From positions 46,234-110,233 of the forward strand of contig NZ_AQXL01000130.1 of assembly GCF_000376225.1 (NCBI RefSeq): 64,000 bases of DNA. Direction: 5' to 3'. Position numbers and translations under genes: made by a program. A model generated the notes under the pieces. The model was given only the letters and a program-made list of their open reading frames with translations, was not told the origin of the DNA and ran no database searches. Shown here piece after piece: positions 24,736-34,978 of this stretch (position 1 is its first letter; each line of letters opens with the position of its first letter). This stretch comes from Effusibacillus pohliae DSM 22757 (lineage in GTDB: Bacteria > Bacillota > Bacilli > Tumebacillales > Effusibacillaceae).

Positions 24736-25215
24736 ATGCCATTGACTCCCATGGATATCCATAACAAGGAATTTACCCGTTCGTTTCGCGGGTATAACGA
24801 AGATGAGGTTAACGAGTTCCTTGATCATGTCATAAAAGATTATGAAGCGCTGCTGCGCGAGAAGAAGAATCTGGAAGACCGCGTGAAGCAACTGGAGGAA
24901 AGTTTGGCGCGGTTTGAAAACATCGAGGAAAGCCTTAGCAAATCGATCCTTGTGGCGCAGGAAACAGCGGAAGAAGTGAAGGCGAACGCCCGCAAGGAGG
25001 CGCAGTTGATCATCAAGGAGGCAGAGAAGAACGCGGACCGGATCATCAACGAGGCGTTGCTGCGTTCGCGCGAGATCTCTCTGGAACTGGAAAATCTGCA
25101 GAAACAGGCTGCCGTCTACCGGGCCCGCTTCCGTTCCCTGATCGAAGCGCAGCTGGAAATGCTGAACACGGATGAATGGGACAAGCTGTTGGAAGAAAAG
25201 ACACCGGTCGGTTGA
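24736..25215 (+). CDS. divIVA: Cell division initiation / polar scaffold protein DivIVA
   Basis: A 159-residue coiled-coil protein. The lipid-binding N-terminus MPLTPMDIHNKEFTRSFRGY with the DEVNEFLDHV helix is the signature; residues 30-110 are heptad-rich coiled coil. It senses negative membrane curvature and places MinJ/MinCD and, in sporulation, the chromosome anchor. ATG 24736 is chosen because GGAGGTG lies eight bases upstream; an earlier frame start adds unrelated sequence. The stop overlaps the -35 box of the ileS promoter. Confidence 0.97.
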   Translation: MPLTPMDIHNKEFTRSFRGYNEDEVNEFLDHVIKDYEALLREKKNLEDRVKQLEESLARFENIEESLSKSILVAQETAEEVKANARKEAQLIIKEAEKNADRIINEALLRSREISLELENLQKQAAVYRARFRSLIEAQLEMLNTDEWDKLLEEKTPVG

Positions 25216-25241
25216 CAACAGGCTGTTTCGTTGCATATAAT
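25212..25241 (+). promoter_or_regulatory. Sigma-A promoter of the ileS T-box leader
   Basis: TTGACA (25212-25217) and TATAAT (25236-25241), 18 bp apart, overlapping the divIVA stop codon. Confidence 0.8.
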
Positions 25242-25249
25242 TCGATCTA

Positions 25250-25531
25250 CAATCAAAGTCCGCACAGGCGATGATCGGGAGAGTACCAGTCGGATGCTTT
25301 GCAGCGAACCGGGGAGGGTGGGAGCCCGGCAAGCGGAAGGTTGGGAAGATCACCCGGGAGTTGCACGCTGAAATCCGCCGCCCATTTTCCCGGTGGAGAG
25401 TAGGGGGAGCCGGCTGCGAGCGCCGTTATCAGCTCGTGGAGTGATCGGGCGATTTTTTGCCATGCCCGGTAAACAGGGTGGTACCGCGGGAAAATCAACC
25501 TCTCGTCCCTTCAGGGGATGAGAGGTTTTCT
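25250..25531 (+). ncRNA. T-box riboswitch controlling ileS (isoleucine specifier)
   Basis: The T-box sequence AGGGTGGTACCGCGGG is at 25475-25490. Stem I has the AGAGTA loop-E strand at 25280-25285 opposite GAAGATCA; pairing of CGGG with CCCG below and CCAGTC with GGTTGG above leaves ATC (25349-25351) as specifier, an isoleucine codon. The terminator is AACCTCTCGTCCC-ttca-GGGGATGAGAGGTT with a T-run (25497-25531). Uncharged tRNA-Ile should stabilise the antiterminator and turn on ileS. Confidence 0.95.
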
Positions 25532-25547
25532 GTTGAGGGGGATGTAC

Positions 25548-28319
25548 ATGTCAATCGATTACAGCAAAACGCTCAACCTGCCGCAAACGGAGTTTCCGAT
25601 GCGCGGGAATTTGCCGCAGCGGGAGCCGGAGATTCAAAAACGGTGGGAGGAAATCGGCCTCTATCAGAAAGTGCAGGCAAAGCAAAAAGGCAAGCCGAAG
25701 TTTGTGCTGCATGACGGGCCGCCGTACGCCAACGGAGATATTCATTTGGGGCATGCGGTCAACAAAATTTTGAAAGACATCATCGTGAAATCGAAAACGA
25801 TGGAAGGATTTGACGCCCCGTATGTACCTGGCTGGGATACGCACGGGCTGCCGATCGAACAGGCGATCATCAAAAACAAAAAAATCAACCGGCACGAGAT
25901 CCCGGTGCCTGAGTTCCGGCACATGTGCCGTGACTATGCGCTCGATTTTATCGACCGGCAGCGGGCGCAGTTCAAGCGGTTGGGCGTACGCGGCGATTGG
26001 GAAAACCCGTATATCACGCTGCTCCCGGCGTATGAAGCGGCCCAGATCCGCGTGTTTGGCGAAATGGCGGTAAAAGGCTTGATCTACAAAGGAATGAAGC
26101 CGGTCTATTGGTGCACCCACTGCGAAACCGCTTTGGCGGAAGCGGAAATCGAATATGCGGACAAACAGTCGCCTTCGATTTATGTCAAATTTCAGGTGAC
26201 AGACGGCAAAGGGAAACTGCCGGAAGGTGCGTCCATCGTGATTTGGACGACCACGCCGTGGACGATTCCGGCCAATGTGGCGATTGCGGTGAATCCGGAT
26301 TTTGAGTATGTGTTGATCGATGTTCGCGGCGAAAAATTGCTGATCGCAAAAGAACTGGCGGGTGCGGTGCTGAAAGCGGCCGGATACGAGCAGGAGTTGC
26401 AGCCGGAAGCTTCGTTTAAGGGTGCCGAACTGGAACGGGTGAAAACCAGACATCCGCTGTTCGGCCGCGAGTCGCTTGTCGTGCTGGGCGATCATGTGAC
26501 GCTGGATGCAGGTACCGGATGTGTCCACACCGCTCCAGGACACGGGATGGAAGATTTCCTCGTCGGCCAGAAGTACGGCTTGCCGGTGCTCGTGCCGATT
26601 GACGACCGCGGCAAATTTACGCAGGAAGCCGGTCCGTTTGCGGGACAATTTTATGCCAAAGCCAATCCGGCGATTACGGAAGCGATCCGGGAAGCGGGCT
26701 ATCTGCTGCGTGAAAGCGTGATGGAGCACTCCTATCCGCACTGCTGGCGCTGCAAAAATCCGGTGATCTTCCGGGCGACGGAACAGTGGTTCGGCTCGAT
26801 CGACAAAATCCGCGACGAGCTCTTGGAGCAAATCAAGCAGGTGAAATGGAACCCGGCCTGGGGCGAAGTGCGCCTGCACAACATGGTGGCGGAACGGCAG
26901 GATTGGTGCATTTCCCGGCAGCGGGTGTGGGGCGTGCCGATCCCGATTTTCTACTGCACCGATTGCGGTAAAGAGTTGATCACGAAACAGACGATCGAAC
27001 ATGTGGCGAACCTGTTCGCGGAGCACGGGTCGCAAGTGTGGTTTGAACGCGAGGCGGCGGACTTGCTGCCGGAGGGTGCCGCTTGCCAGTGCGGCCATAC
27101 AGAGTTCCGCAAAGAAACGGACATTATGGACGTGTGGTTCGATTCCGGTTCGTCCCATATCGCCGTGTGCGGCGGGCGGGAGGAATTGCACTGGCCTGCC
27201 GATCTTTATCTGGAAGGATCGGACCAGTACCGCGGCTGGTTCAACTCGTCCCTGACCACGGCGGTTGCGGTGAAAGGGCGCGCCCCATACAAGGAGGTGC
27301 TGTCCCACGGGTTTGTGCTCGACGGGGAAGGCCGGAAGATGTCGAAGAGCCTTGGCAATGTGGTCGACCCGCTGAAAGTGTTGGAAAATCTGGGCGCCGA
27401 CATCCTGCGCCTCTGGGTGGCGTCGGTCGATTACCGGTCGGATGTCCGCGTATCTGATTCGATCCTCAAGCAAGTGGCGGAAGTGTACCGCAAAATCCGC
27501 AACACGTTCCGCTATCTGTTGGGCAACGTGTATGACTTTGATCCGGCTGCGCATTCGGTGCCGCTTGATCAAATGCTGGAAATCGACCGCTGGGCGCTGC
27601 ACAAGCTGGAAGCGCTGAAACAGCGCACGATGAAGGCGTACAAGAATTATGAGTTTCACGTCGTGTTCCACGACATCAACAATTTTTGCACGGTGGATAT
27701 GTCGGCGTTCTATTTTGACGTATTGAAAGATCGCGTCTACACGAGCGCGCCCGATTCGCTGGAACGCCGCTCCGCCCAGACCGCGATGCATCATATCCTG
27801 GTCGAACTGGTGAAGCTGACCGCTCCGATTTTGACGCATACGGCGGACGAAGTGTGGCAGTATGTACCGGGCGTCAGCGAGGAAAGCGTCCAGTTGACCG
27901 AATGGAGCGAAGTGAAAGCCGAGTTTCTGGACAAAGAGTTGGAGGCAAAATGGGAAAAGATCCTCGCGCTGCGCGATGAAGTGCTGAAGGCGCTGGAAGT
28001 GGCCCGCAAGGACAAGGTGATCGGCAAATCGCTGATGGCGGCCGTCGACCTTTATCCGGAAAATGCGGACGTCCTGCAGGTGCTGGAAGGAACCCCGCGG
28101 CTGCAGGAAGTATTGGGGGTCTCTAGAGTGAATCTGTTCAAGCCGGGCGAAACGGTTGCGGCCGATGCCGCACCGTATGTGGGGCTCTCGATTCGTGTGC
28201 GCGTGGCGGAAGGCGAGACCTGTGAGCGTTGCCGGGTAGTGACGCCGGAAGTCGGCCAAGTGACGGAACATCCGACCCTCTGTCCAACCTGCGCGGAAAA
28301 CGTAAAATATTTCCTGTGA
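25548..28319 (+). CDS. ileS: Isoleucyl-tRNA synthetase
   Basis: A 923-residue class I synthetase. The HIGH-type motif is GDIHLGHA, and the KMSKS loop is [10 protein letters not shown]; the CP1 editing domain contains [18 protein letters not shown] and [15 protein letters not shown]. The C-terminus has a zinc site CERCRVV with CPTCAENVK. It charges tRNA-Ile and edits valine. ATG 25548 is preferred over one six bases earlier because AGGGGG is then seven bases upstream. Expression is set by the T-box leader. Confidence 0.98.
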   Translation: MSIDYSKTLNLPQTEFPMRGNLPQREPEIQKRWEEIGLYQKVQAKQKGKPKFVLHDGPPYANGDIHLGHAVNKILKDIIVKSKTMEGFDAPYVPGWDTHGLPIEQAIIKNKKINRHEIPVPEFRHMCRDYALDFIDRQRAQFKRLGVRGDWENPYITLLPAYEAAQIRVFGEMAVKGLIYKGMKPVYWCTHCETALAEAEIEYADKQSPSIYVKFQVTDGKGKLPEGASIVIWTTTPWTIPANVAIAVNPDFEYVLIDVRGEKLLIAKELAGAVLKAAGYEQELQPEASFKGAELERVKTRHPLFGRESLVVLGDHVTLDAGTGCVHTAPGHGMEDFLVGQKYGLPVLVPIDDRGKFTQEAGPFAGQFYAKANPAITEAIREAGYLLRESVMEHSYPHCWRCKNPVIFRATEQWFGSIDKIRDELLEQIKQVKWNPAWGEVRLHNMVAERQDWCISRQRVWGVPIPIFYCTDCGKELITKQTIEHVANLFAEHGSQVWFEREAADLLPEGAACQCGHTEFRKETDIMDVWFDSGSSHIAVCGGREELHWPADLYLEGSDQYRGWFNSSLTTAVAVKGRAPYKEVLSHGFVLDGEGRKMSKSLGNVVDPLKVLENLGADILRLWVASVDYRSDVRVSDSILKQVAEVYRKIRNTFRYLLGNVYDFDPAAHSVPLDQMLEIDRWALHKLEALKQRTMKAYKNYEFHVVFHDINNFCTVDMSAFYFDVLKDRVYTSAPDSLERRSAQTAMHHILVELVKLTAPILTHTADEVWQYVPGVSEESVQLTEWSEVKAEFLDKELEAKWEKILALRDEVLKALEVARKDKVIGKSLMAAVDLYPENADVLQVLEGTPRLQEVLGVSRVNLFKPGETVAADAAPYVGLSIRVRVAEGETCERCRVVTPEVGQVTEHPTLCPTCAENVKYFL

Positions 28320-28327
28320 TGCTTGCC

Positions 28328-28367
28328 AAAACCTCTCACCCTGGATGTAAGAGGTGGGAGGTTTTTT
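28328..28367 (+). terminator. Rho-independent terminator of ileS
   Basis: AAACCTCTCACC and GGTGGGAGGTTT pair around a 12-nt loop, followed by TTTT. Confidence 0.85.
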
Positions 28368-28472
28368 GCATCCGGAGGGCATAGTAGGAGATAAAGGCTT
28401 GGAATAGGAGGCGAGTTTCGATTGACAACGGTGGAGGACGTCTGGGAGGTGTGGCCGCTGTGCTTCATGAAG

Positions 28473-28652
28473 CTAAATACGTGTCAGCACCAGCAGGCTG
28501 ATCCCTGCCAAAATACAGGCGAAGAAAATGGGGCTGTAGGGAACCAGCGTATCGAAGCGGAACAGGATCTTGGTCAAAAAACCGGCGATGATGGCGATCG
28601 CACCGATCCAGATGAGGATTGAACCGAACGAGCGAACCGTATCTCGTCTCAT
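28473..28652 (-). CDS. Small two-TM membrane protein of unknown function (59 residues)
   Basis: A short minus-strand gene: MRRDTVRSFGSILIWIGAIA, then a short basic linker ending in LFRFDTLV and a second hydrophobic segment (IFFACILAGISLLVL). The basic start and two membrane helices with a KILFRFD turn look like a genuine small protein. AAAGGGGG lies 12 bp upstream of the ATG. I do not recognise a named family. It is convergent with ileS and divergent from the DUF5665 gene. Confidence 0.6.
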   Translation of the reverse strand: MRRDTVRSFGSILIWIGAIAIIAGFLTKILFRFDTLVPYSPIFFACILAGISLLVLTRI

Positions 28653-28815
28653 GACAGGCGCATGCCCCCTTTTATTGCTACGTTTTTACAATACATGATA
28701 CCGCATTTTTGACGCAATAAATTGACGAAAATCGAACAGTTCCATGAACATTTTTCTGCAGTTCGAATCATTTGCTAGAATCGAGGAAACACTAGCGTCA
28801 AGGGGGGCCCGGCGG

Positions 28816-29121
28816 ATGAAAGAGAACGAGGAGATGACGCGGCTGGCGGAATGGATGGAGCGTGTCGCTCTGCAGCTGGAACGGGCCCGGTTCGCCGAAT
28901 ATGTCCAACTGCTGAACCGGCCGGCCCGGCTGCTGGTTCTCAATTTCGTCAGCGGCATCGCGCGGGGCGTCGGGGCAGGTTTGGGTTTCACCGTGATCGT
29001 CGCCATCCTGTTGCTGATTTTGCAGGAACTGGCTGTGCTGAATCTGCCCATCATCGGCAAATATATAGCGGAAATCGTGAAAATGGTGCAAGCGCAAATG
29101 CATACACCGACCGTACCGTGA
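28816..29121 (+). CDS. DUF5665 family membrane protein
   Basis: A 101-residue protein with an amphipathic N-terminal helix, then the motif EYVQLLNRPARLLVLNFVSG leading into a glycine-rich span (GIARGVGAGLGFTVIVAILL) and the C-terminal LNLPIIGKYIAEIVKMVQ. This order is typical of DUF5665, common in spore formers next to yteA or ileS. Function is unknown. ATG 28816 has AAGGGGGG nine bases upstream, better than the ATG at 28744. Confidence 0.8.
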   Translation: MKENEEMTRLAEWMERVALQLERARFAEYVQLLNRPARLLVLNFVSGIARGVGAGLGFTVIVAILLLILQELAVLNLPIIGKYIAEIVKMVQAQMHTPTVP

Positions 29122-29199
29122 ACAAGTCAACCGACCTGGTGCAGATCAGGCTGAAAATTTGCTGGACATGCACGGTGTACATTCAGAGGAGGGAATGGG

Positions 29200-29985
29200 A
29201 TGACCCTGACGAATGAGCAGCTCCGTGAACTGCGTATGCGGCTGGAAGAGGAAATGGCCGATCTGCGCGATTCGCTTGACCATAATGACCGCTATGGCAT
29301 ACCGAACTCGATGGCCGATCAATTGGGCGAACTGTCGATGTACGACAATCACCCGGCGGATATTGGGGATGAGTTGTTTGAGCGGGGCAAGGATCTCGCC
29401 CTGCGGGACGCGGCGTCGCTGCGGCTGGCGCTGATCGACGAGGCGTTGGAGCGGATGGAGGACGGGACATATGGCATCTGTGCGCATTGCGGACAGGCGA
29501 TTCCGTTTGAGCGGCTGCAGGCGGAACCGGCAGCCGAATTTTGCGTGCAATGCCAGGAAGTGGCCGACGAACATGCGATTGAAAGCAACCGGCCGGTGGA
29601 GGAAAATTTTGAATTCCCCGGTTTCGGTCGCGTGTTCAGCGACGACAACCGGTTCGCGCAAACCGCCTTCGATGGGGAAGATGCCTGGCAGGACGTGGCG
29701 CGTTACGGAACCTCCAATTCGGCCGTCGATTTTGAGGACGGAACCGATCCCGATTTGATGTACATTGACAGTGAGGAGCGGCGCGGCTATGTGGAAGATC
29801 TGGAGGGGTACTTAACCGCCGATCTGCACGGCAACCCCACCGGGTTCACCCGCAACGAAGCGTACCGACGCAATGCTCGCGACTACACGGACAACCTGAA
29901 CTGGATGGGGCTCGAGTCGAGCGATCTGCTGAACGAAAGTGCGGAGAACAATTGGGATCATTTTGACGAGGACCGGAAAGAGTAA
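29200..29985 (+). CDS. yteA: YteA family sporulation protein (TraR/DksA zinc finger)
   Basis: A 261-residue protein. The N-terminal coiled coil (LRELRMRLEEEMADLRDSL) leads into YDNHPADIGDELFERGKD; the zinc finger has CAHCG and CVQCQ. The acidic C-terminal half (EDGTDPDLMYIDSEERRGY, and repeated Asn/Asp-rich ending) is characteristic of YteA. DksA-like proteins act in the secondary channel of RNA polymerase. In Bacillus YteA is sporulation-associated. GAGGAGG lies ten bases upstream of the ATG, and a terminator follows. Confidence 0.92.
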   Translation: MTLTNEQLRELRMRLEEEMADLRDSLDHNDRYGIPNSMADQLGELSMYDNHPADIGDELFERGKDLALRDAASLRLALIDEALERMEDGTYGICAHCGQAIPFERLQAEPAAEFCVQCQEVADEHAIESNRPVEENFEFPGFGRVFSDDNRFAQTAFDGEDAWQDVARYGTSNSAVDFEDGTDPDLMYIDSEERRGYVEDLEGYLTADLHGNPTGFTRNEAYRRNARDYTDNLNWMGLESSDLLNESAENNWDHFDEDRKE

Positions 29986-30004
29986 TTTTTTTCACAGGAA
30001 ACGG

Positions 30005-30034
30005 AAAAAGGCGGCCAGGGGGCTGCCTCTTTTG
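30005..30034 (+). terminator. Terminator of yteA
   Basis: AAAGGCGGCC and GGCTGCCTCTTTT form a stem with one wobble pair and a short T-run, 20 bp after the stop codon. Confidence 0.7.
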
Positions 30035-30124
30035 CACCCAAAGGGCACAAGTCTCGCCACGACTTTTGGGTTCCCAACAAAGTGCTTGTCACTTTGGTGG
30101 GGGGAGCATTGCTGTCGGATCGCC

Positions 30125-31239
30125 CTATGAGCCGAGTCTCCGATGCTGAACATTCCGCGATTTCCGGATCGTCGCCACGATCCATAACAATAGCGGAATT
30201 CCGATGACCGCAATCGGAAAAAGCAGGGTGAAGGAGAATTTCCGTGGAATATCGAGAAATGTTTCGACCGAGTTGCGCGGTATCATCCCGAGCAGCAGCA
30301 CGATGGGGGCCGCAAACCAAATCGTGTTCCTCCAGTTTTTGATTCCGATCCATCGCGCTATTCCATAACAACAGGCGAAGAAAAACATGGACGACTTAAT
30401 GAAAATCGCCGACACACCTATGAAAATGATGGCCGGATCCAGTCGTTCGAGAAAATCGGCGACCGAAATGTATCTCACTAACACGTTACCGAAAACAAGC
30501 TTTCTCCCGCCAGTTTTGGAGACAGCGTCGCCAGAATGACGAGAGTAAACAGAGTCAAAAAGCATCCGGAGAAAACGACCGCCCAGATGGTTCGGGAAGG
30601 CCCCTCATCCGGGGTCTGCATGAACGGAAGCAGCATCGTAATGATGATGCAATCCCCGAGTAAGGTGGAGGGGGGCAACGCTCCCTTGAGGATCCCGAAC
30701 CATCCCGTTTCCGAATAGACGGGCAACAACCATTCCCAGTTGGTATCCTTAAACACCAGGATAATCACGATGATGGCCGTCAAAAAAATAATCGGTCCCA
30801 CCACTTCACTGCATCTGGCAATCACCTCGATTCCTTGATAAGTACCATAAACGACCAATAAAATCATCAACAGCGAAAGCGCCCATGTCGGCGTCCTGGG
30901 AAGAACCATCGTCGCCAGCAAATCGGAGGATTCACGGATAACGATGGAAGTGACATAGTACAAATACACCATGAAAGGAACGACGATTATTTTTCCCATC
31001 CACTTTCCCGCGATTCTGTTTGCGTATTCGACAAGCGTTTGATCCGGAAACATCAATCCCAATTTTGTCGCCATAGAAGCGATGAGAACTCCCACCGCCG
31101 TTGCAACCAGAAACGAAATCCAGGCGTCCTGTTTCGCTGCAGCGACCGCGGGAGTAACGGTGAGCACAATCGCCATCACGAATTCCATGACAGCCATCAT
31201 CCAGAACATCTGAATTCCGGATATTTTCATGTCTTTCAT
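30125..31239 (-). pseudogene. GerAB-type spore germination permease, frameshifted
   Basis: The first frame, from ATG 31239 with GGGGG seven bases upstream, encodes an APC-fold protein of GerAB type (ISGIQMFWMMAVMEFVMAI, PDQTLVEYANRIAGKWMGK) and ends at TAG 30478. The rest of the family sequence (VLVRYISVADFLERLDPAIIF and so on to 30125) continues in another frame, so about one base is missing near 30480-30500. It has no gerAA or gerAC neighbours. It is either an inactivated lone gerAB or a sequencing error in a short region; both halves are otherwise intact. Confidence 0.8.
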
Positions 31240-31500
31240 CCAAATACCCCCGCTTTGGCAATCCAGAGTGCCTGTTCTATTGTGGATCTCGGCGAGGGAA
31301 AATATTCCTCTTGCACTACAATCAGACAAACATACGAAGAGCGAAAGGAAAAAATCAGCAGGAGAGAAGGGATTCCCTCCTCTCCGTACTGCAATCCTTA
31401 TATACCCGACGGAGGTCGGTGTGACGCAAAAATTTGACGTGAAGCCCCACGCCCTGCGTGTCACATGCAGCCCTGCGGGGACTCCGCAACCGGCCCGCGG
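31240..31500. other. Intergenic region between pgcA and the gerAB pseudogene
   Basis: About 260 bp. I see no gene, and no hairpin with a T-run strong enough to call a terminator for pgcA. Inverted stretches around 31427-31460 (TGAC and GTCA with GC-rich interior) are weak. Confidence 0.4.
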
Positions 31501-33207
31501 TTACACCGCTCGCTGATTCACCAGATCCAACACGAACGACTTCAGCATTTGCAGCTTGGCTTCGGCTGCCTCGCGCGTTTTGTCGATGGCGCTGAAATAG
31601 AATTTGATCTTCGGTTCGGTGCCCGATGGGCGGATCGCTACCCAACTGTCGTCTTCCAGGATGTATTTCAGGACATTCGCTTTCGGCAGTCCGTCGATGC
31701 CCGGTAGGTAGTCCTTTGACTGCTTGACGGCCAGATTGCCGATCGCCGTCAGCGGTTGTCGGCGCATTTCGTCCATCATCCGGTTGATCTTCTCCAGCCC
31801 CTGTTTGCCCTTGAACGTGAACGAGGACAAATCTTCCACATAGTACCCGTGCGTGTTGTAAATCTGTTGCAATACGTCGTGCAACGCCGAACCTTTCGTT
31901 TTGTAAAATGCGGCCATCTCGCAGCACATCATGGCGGTTTGCACGGCATCCTTGTCGCGCACGAAATCCCCGATCAAATAGCCGTAGCTTTCCTCGTAAC
32001 CGAGCAGGAAGCTGTACTCGCCCGTTGTCTCGTATTCGTTGATCTTCTCTCCGATAAATTTGAAGCCGGTCAGCACATCGACGGTCGTCACGTTGTAAGC
32101 GGAAGCGATCGCGCGGCCCAGTTCGGAGGTGACGATCGTTTTCAGGACGACTCCGTTGGCCGGGAGTTTGCCGGTCGCTTTCCGCTGTTCCAGCAGATAC
32201 TGCAGCAGCAGCGCACCGGTCTGGTTGCCGTTGAGCGCCACATATTCTCCGTCCGCCGTCCTTGTAACGACGCCCACCCGGTCCGCGTCCGGGTCAGTCC
32301 CGATGACGATGTCGGCGTCGATCTGTTTTGCCAATTGCAAAGCGAGTTCAAACGCTTGCCGCTCCTCCGGATTGGGCGACGAAACAGTGGAAAAATCGGG
32401 ATCCGGCAGCTCCTGTTCCTTCACCACATGCACATGCTGGAATCCCAATTCCTTGAGCGCCCGGCGGACAGGCTTGTTGCCCGTTCCGTGCAGCGGCGTG
32501 AACACGATCCGAAAATCATCCGCCACTTGCTTGACCGTTTCCGGATGCAGGGAGAGGGACAGCAGGCGGTTTGTGTATTCGCGGTCGATTTCTTCGCCGA
32601 GCCATTGCAACAGCCCTTTTGCCATTGCTTCTTCTATGGTGAGAGCGGGGATGAGTAATTCGTTTTCCACCGCGTTGATCTCCGACAAAATCCGGTCGGC
32701 CGTTTGCGGCGGAATCTGCCCGCCATCCTCCCCGTACACTTTGTACCCGTTGTACTCGGGCGGATTGTGGCTGGCCGTAATCACGATGCCGGCAGCCGCC
32801 TGCAGATGCCGGACAGCAAACGACAGCATCGGCGTCGGACGGAGTTCTTCGAAGAGATAGGCCCGGATTCCGTTTTGCGTCAGGACACCGGCTGCTTCTG
32901 CCGCAAATTCGGGTGACATGCGGCGGGAGTCATACGCGATGACCACCCCTTTTTCGCGTGCGTGGTCGACATATTTGAGCAGGTAGCGGGCAAGCCCTTC
33001 CGTCGCCCGCCGTACCGTATACACGTTCATCCGGTTGGTGCCGGCGCCGATCACCCCGCGCAGGCCACCCGTTCCAAACTCGAGATGGCGGTAAAAGCGG
33101 TCCTCGATTTCCGTCTCGTCAGACAGACGCTGCAACTCCTGTTTCAGGCGAGGATCCAGTTCAGCAAACTCCATCCAACGTTGGTAAGCCTGTTTGTACC
33201 CGTTCAA
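31501..33207 (-). CDS. pgcA: Alpha-phosphoglucomutase/phosphomannomutase
   Basis: A protein of about 568 residues in the alpha-D-phosphohexomutase family. The active-site serine loop is TASHNPPEYNGYKVYGEDGG, the metal loop GTDPDADRVGVV, the sugar-binding loop LLGYEESYGYL and the phosphate-binding RPSGTEPKIKFY. It interconverts glucose 1- and 6-phosphate for cell-wall polymer and glycolipid synthesis. I favour TTG 33207, which has GGGAG eight bases upstream and matches the length of Bacillus PgcA; GTG 33216 would add three residues with no usable spacing. Confidence 0.95.
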   Translation of the reverse strand: MNGYKQAYQRWMEFAELDPRLKQELQRLSDETEIEDRFYRHLEFGTGGLRGVIGAGTNRMNVYTVRRATEGLARYLLKYVDHAREKGVVIAYDSRRMSPEFAAEAAGVLTQNGIRAYLFEELRPTPMLSFAVRHLQAAAGIVITASHNPPEYNGYKVYGEDGGQIPPQTADRILSEINAVENELLIPALTIEEAMAKGLLQWLGEEIDREYTNRLLSLSLHPETVKQVADDFRIVFTPLHGTGNKPVRRALKELGFQHVHVVKEQELPDPDFSTVSSPNPEERQAFELALQLAKQIDADIVIGTDPDADRVGVVTRTADGEYVALNGNQTGALLLQYLLEQRKATGKLPANGVVLKTIVTSELGRAIASAYNVTTVDVLTGFKFIGEKINEYETTGEYSFLLGYEESYGYLIGDFVRDKDAVQTAMMCCEMAAFYKTKGSALHDVLQQIYNTHGYYVEDLSSFTFKGKQGLEKINRMMDEMRRQPLTAIGNLAVKQSKDYLPGIDGLPKANVLKYILEDDSWVAIRPSGTEPKIKFYFSAIDKTREAAEAKLQMLKSFVLDLVNQRAV

Positions 33208-33394
33208 CTCATACACTCCCGTTCTTGAAAATACCTATGTAGATATGCGATGGGCCCTTTTCATTATACAGCAAAGGGGTTTTGCAAATGCACGTTTTTT
33301 CTGTCGATTCCTGCTATACTGGAGGATGGATCCGCATGCAAGGCACAGCGATCCGCCCGGAAACAAGGACGAAAAAAGGAGAGGAACTCAAAAC

Positions 33395-34774
33395 ATGTCT
33401 GAAACCAGCGACCGTAGGCCGACCGGCAAGCTGCGCCTGTTTGCGTTGACCTGGCCGATTTTGATCGAATTTTTGCTGCACATGTTGATGGGCAGTGCCG
33501 ACACATTTATGTTGTCCCACGTGTCGGACGAGGCGGTGGCTGCTGTCGGGGTGGCCAACCAACTGGTCTTTCTGACGATCATTCTGTTCGGGTTTGTGGC
33601 GACCGGCACCGCCGTCACCGTGGCGCAGTACCTGGGAGCGCGGCAACCTGCGAAAGCGAGCCGTATCGCGGCCATCTCGGTGACGATCAACCTGCTGTTT
33701 GGAGTGGCGGTCAGCGTCCTGCTTGTGCTGTTTCGTGAACAGTTCCTGCATCTGCTGCAATTGCCGCCGAATCTGTTGAAATTCGCCGATGCCTATCTGA
33801 CGATCGTCGGCGGGACGATCTTTGTGCAAGCGCTGCTGGTGACCGTGTCTTCGATCGTGCGTTCGCACGGGTTTACGGGCGATGCGATGTTCGTTTCCTT
33901 AGGCATGAACTTGTTGCATGTGTTTGGCAACTATCTGTTTGTCTTCGGAGCGCTCGGTGTTCCGCAACTCGGCGTGACGGGTGTTGCAATCTCAACCGCG
34001 GTGAGCAGGACGATCGCGTGCATCGTCATGTTCGTTCTGATGTACCGGCGGATTCAATTCCCGATCCAGTGGTCCGACTACATCCGCTTGGATCGGCAGA
34101 TGATCCGGCAGATTTTAAAAATCGGGGTTCCGTCTGCCGGCGAACAGCTTTCCTACCAAACCAGCCAGATCATGATCACCTTTTTCATCACGGCGCTCGG
34201 CACCGCTGCCCTGGCAACGCGGGTGTACACCCTGAACATCATGTTTTTCATCATGCTGTTCGGTTTATCGCTCGGGCAGGGGACACAGATCCTCGTCGGA
34301 CACCTGGTCGGGGCCGGTCAAAAAGAAGCCGCCTACCGCCAGTTGCTGGCCAGCCTGAAATGGAGCCTGCTGATTACGCTTGCGGTCGCGTCCGCGGTCG
34401 CCGTCAGCCGGGAACATTTGCTTGGAATTTTTACCAATGACCCGTTGATCGTACAAACAGGGGCTGGTCTGCTGCTGTTTTGCCTGATCCTGGAGCCGGG
34501 GAGGACATTCAATCTGGTCGTGATCAGTTCACTGCGGGCAGCCGGTGACGTGCAATTTCCCGTTTTCATGGGCATTCTCTCAATGTGGGGAGTCAGTGTG
34601 CCGCTCTCGTATTACCTGGGAATCCACCTGCACTACGGATTGCTTGGCGTGTGGATGGCGTTCGCGGCGGACGAGTGGCTGCGCGGTATCCTGATGTACT
34701 GGCGCTGGAGAAGCCGGGCTTGGGAAAAGAAAGCGCTGGTGCAAGCGGAGGGCGCAACATCGGCCAACATCTGA
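33395..34774 (+). CDS. MATE family efflux transporter (NorM-like)
   Basis: A 459-residue protein with 12 predicted membrane helices in two homologous halves. The first half has LTWPILIEFLLHMLMGSADTFMLS and GVANQLVFLTIILFG; the second starts LKIGVPSAGEQLSYQTSQIM, with GQGTQILVGHLVGAGQKEAA. MATE proteins export cationic drugs or metabolites using Na+ or H+. ATG 33395 has AGGAG with twelve bases spacing (GGAGAGGAAC). It appears to be a single-gene unit. Confidence 0.93.
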   Translation: MSETSDRRPTGKLRLFALTWPILIEFLLHMLMGSADTFMLSHVSDEAVAAVGVANQLVFLTIILFGFVATGTAVTVAQYLGARQPAKASRIAAISVTINLLFGVAVSVLLVLFREQFLHLLQLPPNLLKFADAYLTIVGGTIFVQALLVTVSSIVRSHGFTGDAMFVSLGMNLLHVFGNYLFVFGALGVPQLGVTGVAISTAVSRTIACIVMFVLMYRRIQFPIQWSDYIRLDRQMIRQILKIGVPSAGEQLSYQTSQIMITFFITALGTAALATRVYTLNIMFFIMLFGLSLGQGTQILVGHLVGAGQKEAAYRQLLASLKWSLLITLAVASAVAVSREHLLGIFTNDPLIVQTGAGLLLFCLILEPGRTFNLVVISSLRAAGDVQFPVFMGILSMWGVSVPLSYYLGIHLHYGLLGVWMAFAADEWLRGILMYWRWRSRAWEKKALVQAEGATSANI

Positions 34775-34978
34775 AAAATGGAAGTTTTCATACGACGAAA
34801 AGTGTTGTATAATAAAATTGTAAATTAAGAAAATTGAATAGGTTGTTGCTGGCAAGGGTACCGACAGCGGACGTCTCTTTCCTTTCCCAAGGTGGAAACA
34901 AAACAATTTCACAGGAAAGCGGGACAACTGCGCGGGTACCCTTTTTCCATCCCCAAAATGACAAGGAGGTCGGGTGTC

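Noticed and set aside
25551..28382. A 943-codon open frame on the minus strand opposite ileS
   Set aside because: It is an antisense shadow of a well-conserved synthetase; composition is Arg/His/Phe-rich without domains, and there is no ribosome binding site.
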